A stretch of 64,000 bases of DNA from JBBQWZ01 sp038210135 (GTDB taxonomy: Bacteria; Acidobacteriota; Terriglobia; Bryobacterales; Bryobacteraceae): positions 1-64,000 of the forward strand of contig JBBQWZ010000010.1 of NCBI GenBank assembly GCA_038210135.1. Reading direction: 5' to 3'. This document shows, piece after piece, positions 58,196 through 64,000 of the stretch (within the stretch, counting starts at the first letter, position 1; each line of letters starts with the position of its first letter). The notes under the pieces are model-generated. The model was not told the origin of the DNA. It did not search any database and saw nothing but the letters and a program-made list of their open reading frames with translations. The position numbers and the translations under genes are program-made.

Positions 58196-60898
58196 ATGGA
58201 TCGCGAGACAATGAGAGTCCTTATGTCTAGACCCACTGCCGCACGGTTTCTTGTGGTGTTTTGCGCGGTATTTGCCGCGGGCTTCGCGATGCGCGGGCAA
58301 GCTGTTCGCGAGGTGACGCTCGCGGAGTTGCGGCGAAGCTTCCTAAATCCGCCGGACGATGCGCGGATCATGATGCGCTGGTGGTGGTTCGGTCCGTCAG
58401 TCGAGAAAGCCGAACTGGCGCGCGAGCTCGAAACGATGAAGGCGGGCGGCATCGGCGGCGTCGAGATTCAGCCCGTGTATCCGTTGGCGCTCGACGATCC
58501 GGAGCACGGCTTCAAGAACCACGCGTACCTGTCATCTGACTTTCTGGATTCGGTGAAGTTCGCGAACGAGAAAGCTCGATCGCTGGGGATGCGGGTGGAC
58601 ATCACGCTCGGTAGCGGTTGGCCGTATGGCGGTCCGCACATTCCGGTGACGATGGCGTCGAGCCGGCTGCGCGTGGATCGAGTGGACGTCGACGCGGGGG
58701 TGGGGTCGGTGGCCATGCCGGATATGGGCGCAGGAGAAAAGCTGCTCGGCATCAGCATGGAGAATCGCGATGCAAATGAGGTTTCGACGACGACGGTCCG
58801 GCCGCCTGCGCGCGGCGTTGCGCGCCTGCCGGTTTCCCTCAAGGGCAAGTCAGTAGTGACGTTCTTCATCGCGAGCAGGACGGGCATGCAAGTGAAGCGG
58901 CCCTCGGTGGGCGCGGATGGATTCGTACTGGATCACTTGGATCGCGCGGCCATCGATCACCATTTGCGCGTTGCCGGAGAGCCGCTGCTGCGGGCATTCG
59001 GTGCACAGCCTCCGACGGCGGTGTTCAGCGACAGCCTGGAAGTGTACGGCGCGGATTGGACAGGCGATTTTTTGGAGGAGTTCCGGAAGCGGCGCGGCTA
59101 TGATTTGTTCCCGCACTTGAAGGAACTGGTGGATACGTCTGACGAATCCGGCGCGGTGCGGAACGACTGGGGAAAAACACTGACGGAGTTGACGGAGGAG
59201 CGATATCTGGCTCCGTTGAATGCATGGGCGCGGGCGCACCGGACGAAGCTCCGCTCGCAGACGTACGGAACTCCGCCGGTGACGTTGTCGAGTATGGCGA
59301 CGGTCGATCTGCCGGAAGGCGAAGGCGTGAACTGGCGCGGATTTTCCTCGACGCGGTGGGTGACTTCCGCGAACCATTTGTACGGCCGCACAGTGTCGTC
59401 GTCTGAGACCTGGACCTGGCTGCACTCGCCGGTGTTCCGCGCGACGCCTCTCGATATGAAGGCGGAAGCGGACGTCCACTTTCTGCAAGGCGTCAATCAA
59501 TTGGTCGGACACGGCTGGCCGTATTCGCCGCCAAGCGCGGGCGAGCCGGGATGGCGGTTCTACGCGGCGGCGGTGTTCAATCAACACAATCCGTGGTGGA
59601 TCGCGATGCCGGAGATCGCGAAGTACATGCAGCGGGTGAGCTTCGTATTGCGGCAGGGCAAGCCGGTCGCGGATGTCGCGGTGTATTTGCCGCTTGCCGA
59701 TGCGCGCGCTAAGGCGGCGTTAGGCAAGGTTTCGTTGAATGAGGCGATGCCGGAGCTGCTGGGTGCGGACGTGGTTCCGACGATTTTAGATGCTGGCTAT
59801 GCGTTCGACTTCATAGACGATGGCGCGATCGAGAAAGTCGGATTCGCTGGCTTCAAGGTCCTGGTGCTGCCTGGCGTCGAGCGGATTCCGTTGGCTTCGC
59901 TGAAGAAGATCGAGGCGTTCGCGGCGGCGGCCGGCAAAGTGATCGCGTTGCGGCGGCTGCCGTCTTTGGCTCCGGGGCTGATGGAGCAAAAAGATTCGGC
60001 GGCGATTCAGGCACTGGCGGCGAAGTTGTTCCCGGCGGGTCCGCGGGAATTGCGGTTCGAGCTGGATCCGGCAGGGCCTGATTTTTCCGCTCCGACGGGC
60101 GTCGGATTCGTGCATCGGAAGCTACCGGCGGCCGATGTGTACTTCGTAGCGAACACAGCGAACCAAGCTGTTCGCGGGAACGCGTTTGTTCGGTCGGTCG
60201 CGAAGAGGATCGAGTCGTGGGATCCCACCACGGGCGAGATGCGGGAAGCGACGACGGCTTTGCTGTCGGGACGAACGTCGCTGGCCTTGGATCTGGCTCC
60301 GTACGAATCGCGGGTGTTTGTGTTTTCGAATGAGGCGGCTTCGATGCCTTCGGCGAAGCCGCCGACAACTGGCGCGGTGCTGGATGTCAGCGAGGGATGG
60401 ACGGTGAAATTTGGATCGCGGGTTGAGAACATGCCGAAGCTTCGATCGTGGGCGGACAGCGCCGAAACGAAATTCTATTCGGGGACGGCGACGTACGAGA
60501 AGACGGTGACGGTGCCGGCGGAGTTCTTGAAAGGCGACGCGGTCCTCGATTTCGGATCCGGCACGCCGACGCGTCCGATCATCACGAACAGGCCAGGAAT
60601 GCGCGCGTGGCTGGATTCGCCGGTGCGCGAAGCCGCCGCGGTATACGTCAACGGCAAGTTAGTGGGGACGGTTTGGCGTCCGCCCTATGAGGTCCGGTTG
60701 ACGGGGCTACGGGCGGGTTCGAACGACTTGCGGATCGTGGTGGGCAATCTGGCGATCAATGCGATGGCGGGGTCCAGCCTGCCGGATTACAAGTTGCTGC
60801 ACCTGAAGTATGGGAGGCGGTTTGATCCGCAGGACCTGGTGAATTTGCAGCCGCTACCGGCGGGAATTCTGGGGCCAGTGGTTTTGCGGAGTCGCTAG
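58196..60898 (+). CDS. Exported GH106 alpha-L-rhamnosidase-like glycoside hydrolase
   Basis: A 900-residue protein with a signal peptide (PTAARFLVVFCAVFAAGFAMRGQA). Glycoside hydrolase family 106 features are PPDDARIMMRWWWFGPSV at the N-terminus, IGGVEIQPVYPL, GSGWPYGGPHIP, and FSDSLEVYGADWT with acidic residues of the catalytic centre; the C-terminal ~150 residues look like a jelly-roll. Releases L-rhamnose from plant or bacterial glycans. Three possible ATGs lie in the first 10 codons. Overlaps the convergent rhaT by 4 bases, and fits the rhamnose genes that follow. Confidence 0.85.
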   Translation: MDRETMRVLMSRPTAARFLVVFCAVFAAGFAMRGQAVREVTLAELRRSFLNPPDDARIMMRWWWFGPSVEKAELARELETMKAGGIGGVEIQPVYPLALDDPEHGFKNHAYLSSDFLDSVKFANEKARSLGMRVDITLGSGWPYGGPHIPVTMASSRLRVDRVDVDAGVGSVAMPDMGAGEKLLGISMENRDANEVSTTTVRPPARGVARLPVSLKGKSVVTFFIASRTGMQVKRPSVGADGFVLDHLDRAAIDHHLRVAGEPLLRAFGAQPPTAVFSDSLEVYGADWTGDFLEEFRKRRGYDLFPHLKELVDTSDESGAVRNDWGKTLTELTEERYLAPLNAWARAHRTKLRSQTYGTPPVTLSSMATVDLPEGEGVNWRGFSSTRWVTSANHLYGRTVSSSETWTWLHSPVFRATPLDMKAEADVHFLQGVNQLVGHGWPYSPPSAGEPGWRFYAAAVFNQHNPWWIAMPEIAKYMQRVSFVLRQGKPVADVAVYLPLADARAKAALGKVSLNEAMPELLGADVVPTILDAGYAFDFIDDGAIEKVGFAGFKVLVLPGVERIPLASLKKIEAFAAAAGKVIALRRLPSLAPGLMEQKDSAAIQALAAKLFPAGPRELRFELDPAGPDFSAPTGVGFVHRKLPAADVYFVANTANQAVRGNAFVRSVAKRIESWDPTTGEMREATTALLSGRTSLALDLAPYESRVFVFSNEAASMPSAKPPTTGAVLDVSEGWTVKFGSRVENMPKLRSWADSAETKFYSGTATYEKTVTVPAEFLKGDAVLDFGSGTPTRPIITNRPGMRAWLDSPVREAAAVYVNGKLVGTVWRPPYEVRLTGLRAGSNDLRIVVGNLAINAMAGSSLPDYKLLHLKYGRRFDPQDLVNLQPLPAGILGPVVLRSR

Positions 60899-61986
60899 CG
60901 AAGCTGCGCGGTCGTCGTAGAAGCGCCGAGGTAGTTGCCGTAGCCTACGATCACCGTGGATCCGACGAGCACGACGAGACTGGCGAACACGAGCATCTTG
61001 GTTCCGCGGCCCGATCCGCGCCATTCATGCAGCGCGATGCCCCACAGCGTGCTGAAGATGATGATACTCGCCATGTGGAGCGTCCAGCTCGAGAATTTGT
61101 ACGCGCCCATTTGCGTTTCGCCCATGGTGTAAAAGAAGAACTGGAAATACCAGGTGGTGCCGGCCAGGGCGGCGAAGAAATAATTTCGCAGCATCGGCGC
61201 GGGCGGTTCGGCGGGGTTGTTCTTGGCGACGAAATATTCGTGGCCTGTTTTATTGCGAACGTTCAGAATCAGGCACCAGATGAAGTTGGTGGTGAAGCCG
61301 CCGAGCAGCACGACGACGAGGACGGGGAGCCCTTGCCACAGGGTGGCGGTTCCGTGCTTCAGGGTAATTTCTTTGATTGGCTCACCGGCGGCGAGTCCGT
61401 AAGAAAAGCAGGCGCTCATCACGCCAGAGAAGACAGCCACGAGCAGGCCCTTCTTCAAGTTGAATTCCTTGATGACGGCGCGCTTTTCTTCCTCCGACAT
61501 TTCGCGCTCCTTCGAAATCCCGGCGGCTCCGGCGATTCCGATTCCGGCGAGGCAGACCGCGATTCCGACGAGGATGACGATGCCGGAGGAGGTTCCGAGT
61601 ACCTTGGGAACGAATTCGCCGTTGAAGATCGGCGGCATCAAAGTTCCGAAGGCGGCGCAGAAGCCAAGCACGACCGCCATGCCGAGCGACATTCCGAGAT
61701 AACGCATGGTGAGGCCGAACGTGAGTCCGCCCAGACCCCACAGAATGCCGAACGTGTAGGCCCAGGCGAGGCTGGAGGTCGGCGCTTCACGCAGCGTCGG
61801 AAGCAGGTCGTTGGTCATTAACGAGCCCAACGTCCAGGGCACGATAATCCAGCTAAAGAAGCCACCGACGAGCCAGTAGGTTTCCCAGCTCCAGCGTTTT
61901 ACGCCGCGAAACGGTACATAAAAACTGCCGGAAGCGAGGCCGCCGAGCCAATGGAACAGAACGCCGAGAGCAGGATTGGGTGTCAT
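60895..61986 (-). CDS. rhaT: L-rhamnose-proton symporter
   Basis: A 363-residue transporter of the drug/metabolite superfamily RhaT type, ten hydrophobic segments, with GVLFHWLGGLASGSFYVPFRGVKRWSWETYW at the start and NYFFAALAGTTWYFQFFFYTMGETQMG in the second half. Imports L-rhamnose with a proton. A long charged loop (EREMSEEEKRAVIKEFNLKKG) separates the halves. Starts 60 bases after rhaM stops; likely one transcript. Confidence 0.92.
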   Translation of the reverse strand: MTPNPALGVLFHWLGGLASGSFYVPFRGVKRWSWETYWLVGGFFSWIIVPWTLGSLMTNDLLPTLREAPTSSLAWAYTFGILWGLGGLTFGLTMRYLGMSLGMAVVLGFCAAFGTLMPPIFNGEFVPKVLGTSSGIVILVGIAVCLAGIGIAGAAGISKEREMSEEEKRAVIKEFNLKKGLLVAVFSGVMSACFSYGLAAGEPIKEITLKHGTATLWQGLPVLVVVLLGGFTTNFIWCLILNVRNKTGHEYFVAKNNPAEPPAPMLRNYFFAALAGTTWYFQFFFYTMGETQMGAYKFSSWTLHMASIIIFSTLWGIALHEWRGSGRGTKMLVFASLVVLVGSTVIVGYGNYLGASTTTAQLR

Positions 61987-62046
61987 GGGTCAAAACCAGT
62001 TGTACGAGTCTACCGGGACGGGGGCAGGACTTCCAGAGTGTCGGCC

Positions 62047-62364
62047 CTACTCGAGGTAAAAAACTTCCTTCCACATGGCGAAACGCTCGCCCGGTAGCAG
62101 TCCGGAAACGGGTTCGAAGAGGCGGCTCATGAATTCCTGCCAACGCCGATTCACGGGATCGGAGTCGAGTTCAGTCCAAGCCTTTTCGAAATTGTCGACG
62201 CGAAGGCACAGAATCAGGCTCTGGCCGCGGCGGAAGATGGAATAGTCGCTGATGCCGACAGCTTTCAGCTTGGCGAGCATTTCCGGCCACACGCGCGTGT
62301 GCTCGCGCTCATATTCCTCAATCGCGTCTGCTTTGATCCGCAGTTCAAAGGCGTAGCGGGGCAT
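62047..62364 (-). CDS. rhaM: L-rhamnose mutarotase
   Basis: A 105-residue enzyme that interconverts alpha- and beta-L-rhamnose. MPRYAFELRIKADAIEEYEREHTRVWPEMLAKL, then ISDYSIFRRGQSLILCLRVDNFEKAW and RWQEFMSRLFEP match the family, and the length fits the E. coli protein. The internal ATG at 62364 is used because the longer frame has no similarity. It feeds RhaI, encoded 650 bases upstream on the same strand. Confidence 0.93.
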   Translation of the reverse strand: MPRYAFELRIKADAIEEYEREHTRVWPEMLAKLKAVGISDYSIFRRGQSLILCLRVDNFEKAWTELDSDPVNRRWQEFMSRLFEPVSGLLPGERFAMWKEVFYLE

Positions 62365-62479
62365 GTTGATATTCAGATAGGATACTGCTGGAGGATCGTT
62401 TTGCGCGGCAAAACGAAGTGTTAAGCGGGATTCGATCGCCGCAGCTTCGCTAAAACATGCGCAAACAGCGTGATAGCGT

Positions 62480-62989
62480 ATGAGCATGACTGTCGGCACG
62501 AGCGTTTCGCTCGAAGAATATCTGGCGACCGCCTACGAGCCGGATTGCGACTTCGTTGAGGGTCAGATTGAGGAGCGCAACGTGGGCGAATGGGATCACG
62601 CGCGTTTACAAGGGAAGATCTTATCGTTGCTCAGCGCCCGCTACGAGCGCGAAGGATTGCTCGCTGCGCCGGAGTTACGTTTGCGAGTCGCAGCGAACCG
62701 GTTCCGCGTGCCTGATATTTGTGTCTTCGCCGGCGATCCTAAACAGAAAGTCCCCAGCACGCCACCGGTTCTTTGTATCGAAGTATTGTCACCCGAAGAT
62801 CGAATGAGCCGGATTGAGATTCGGATCAACGATTACCTCGCGATGGGTGTCGCCACAGTCTGGGTGATCGATCCGGAAACGCGCCAAGCGTTTATTGCCA
62901 CGCTCGCCGAAGGTCTACGGGAAGTGAAGACCGGCGTACTACGGACCGAATCGCCATCGATGGAAATTCCACTGTCCGAGATTTTCTGA
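62480..62989 (+). CDS. Uma2-family endonuclease
   Basis: A 169-residue PD-(D/E)XK-fold protein (DUF820): SLEEYLATAYEPDCDFVEGQIEERNVGEWDHARLQGKIL, RVPDICVFAGD (the Asp of the catalytic core) and LCIEVLSPEDR (E-x-K-like). Two close starts (ATG-AGC-ATG) are equivalent. Sits as a plus-strand gene inside the minus-strand rhamnose cluster, a sign of later insertion. Role unknown; many copies exist in cyanobacteria and Acidobacteria. Confidence 0.88.
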   Translation: MSMTVGTSVSLEEYLATAYEPDCDFVEGQIEERNVGEWDHARLQGKILSLLSARYEREGLLAAPELRLRVAANRFRVPDICVFAGDPKQKVPSTPPVLCIEVLSPEDRMSRIEIRINDYLAMGVATVWVIDPETRQAFIATLAEGLREVKTGVLRTESPSMEIPLSEIF

Positions 62990-63012
62990 GTCGCTGAATC
63001 CAGGGCCGGAAA

Positions 63013-64000
63013 TCAGGCGTAGCTGGCGACGGACGACAGATTTCGCTCGCGCCGCAGCGGCGTGACGCGATCGAGGTAACCACTTTGGCGGAACGCGTCC
63101 ATCGGATCGGCGGGCAGTCCCTTTGAAAGGGCCCATTCGCGGACCGCGGGCCGAACGTCGGTCGCAAAGGCATCCTTCAGGCATTCCTCGGCATCCACGA
63201 GATCGCAGCGATCCTGCAAAAAGGCGAGCTTGGTGTGATCGACGAGCGCTGCTTTGGCGACCAGTTCCCGCGCGGTGACGACGGTCTGGATCATCGCTTC
63301 GATCTTCCCTTTGAGGTTGTGGCTCTGGTCGATCATGTAGGCGATGTCGGCGCGCCGTCCTGTCTCCCATTCAAAAAAACGAATCTCGTGGAAGATGCGG
63401 AAGGCCTGGTAGGGATCGATCGAACCCATGGTGAGATCGTCGTCGGCATAGCGGCGGTCGTTGAAGTGGAACCCGCCGAGCATGTCCAGGTCGAGAAGCC
63501 AGGCGACAATCTGCTCGATATTTTGCGCCTGGTAATGATGTCCGGTGTCGACCAGCACTTTCGCGCGCGGACCGGCTGATCTGGCGAGTTCAAGCGCCAT
63601 GCCCCAATCCGCGATGTCGGTGTGATAGAAAGCCGGTTCGAACGGTTTGTACTCGACCAGCATCCGCTGATCCGGAGTCAGTCGCGAGTGGGCGGCCGCC
63701 AGCCCTTCGGCGAACCAACGGCGGCGATGCCGGATATTCTGCGTGCCCGGATAATTCGATCCGTCGGCGAACCATAGGGAGAGGTCGCGGCTGCCAAGAC
63801 CGGTCTGGATCTCGATGCTCGAAAGCAGGTGCTCGAGCGAATGCGCGCGAACGGCGGGATCAGGATTGCCGAAGGAACCGTACTTATAAATCTGATCCTG
63901 GAACACGTTGGGGTTGATGGATCCGGCACGGATGGCATATTTCGCGGCTAAGGTTTTGACGTCCTCCACGCTCCCGACGCCTTCCGGCAAGTCCCACAGA
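63013..64000 (-). CDS. rhaI: L-rhamnose isomerase, partial (start outside the window)
   Basis: The last ~329 residues of an L-rhamnose isomerase of the Pseudomonas/Bacillus RhaI type (TIM barrel, Mn-dependent). Metal and substrate residues appear in MLVEYKPFEPAFYHTDIADWG, VLVDTGHHYQAQN and GGFHFNDRRYADDDLTMGSIDPYQ. The frame runs through the window end as LWDLPEGVGSVEDV, so the protein starts beyond 64000; a TTG at 63990 is inside the coding sequence, not a start. Converts L-rhamnose to L-rhamnulose in the cytoplasm. Confidence 0.92.
   Translation of the reverse strand, partial: LWDLPEGVGSVEDVKTLAAKYAIRAGSINPNVFQDQIYKYGSFGNPDPAVRAHSLEHLLSSIEIQTGLGSRDLSLWFADGSNYPGTQNIRHRRRWFAEGLAAAHSRLTPDQRMLVEYKPFEPAFYHTDIADWGMALELARSAGPRAKVLVDTGHHYQAQNIEQIVAWLLDLDMLGGFHFNDRRYADDDLTMGSIDPYQAFRIFHEIRFFEWETGRRADIAYMIDQSHNLKGKIEAMIQTVVTARELVAKAALVDHTKLAFLQDRCDLVDAEECLKDAFATDVRPAVREWALSKGLPADPMDAFRQSGYLDRVTPLRRERNLSSVASYA

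Overview
The window is a gene-dense, GC-rich bacterial chromosome segment with no rRNA, tRNA, insertion sequence, phage gene or CRISPR array that I can see. Several protein types point to the Acidobacteriota, most likely the Solibacter/Bryobacter side: an ADOP-type ABC permease, a secreted beta-propeller protein with the C-terminal domain first named in Solibacter, an outer-membrane (LPS exporter) permease, and zinc-finger anti-sigma factors that begin with a cysteine-containing helix. This placement is an inference from protein families, not a measured phylogeny.

Layout. 1-5 kb: an exported transpeptidase-domain protein with a strong terminator, glycogen phosphorylase, and a zinc-ribbon protein. 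5-11.6 kb (minus strand): a tightly packed six-gene run of TPR lipoprotein, CPBP membrane protease, HAD phosphatase, an unassigned Rossmann-like protein, PfkB kinase and ROK kinase. 11.7-19.3 kb: secreted propeller protein, a permease/ATPase ABC pair, and an ADOP permease. 19.4-24.8 kb: amidase with a tiny coupled partner, acyl-CoA dehydrogenase, exported conserved protein, radical SAM enzyme, exported HMA-like protein. 24.8-31.9 kb (minus): RNA uracil methyltransferase, an exported TldD/TldE-like pair and a fused LptF-LptG permease, apparently one transcription unit. 31.9-41.3 kb: trpS, MFS exporter, an ECF sigma/anti-sigma pair, then an AddAB-like helicase-nuclease operon led by a small unknown protein. 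41.7-46.3 kb (minus): a second ECF sigma/anti-sigma pair followed by three envelope proteins resembling LiaF-like and DUF4097-like modules.

46.5-54.7 kb: flippase-like membrane protein and nrdR, a DUF433/DUF5615 toxin-antitoxin-like pair, a small stress-protein cluster, a DUF4159 protein, and a translationally coupled PAP2/PHP phosphoesterase pair. 54.7-58.1 kb: a three-subunit succinate dehydrogenase (sdhC-sdhA-sdhB). 58.2-64 kb: an L-rhamnose module made of an exported GH106 rhamnosidase, RhaT transporter, RhaM mutarotase and RhaI isomerase (cut by the window end), interrupted by a Uma2-type endonuclease gene.

Two families of short dispersed hairpin repeats lie in gene-to-gene gaps; one (about 22 nt) occurs four times, three of them immediately or closely downstream of a stop codon. 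The observations I rate highest are the exported TldD/TldE-like pair, the unassigned sugar-phosphate operon, the envelope-stress sigma module, the LptF-LptG fusion and the dispersed hairpins.
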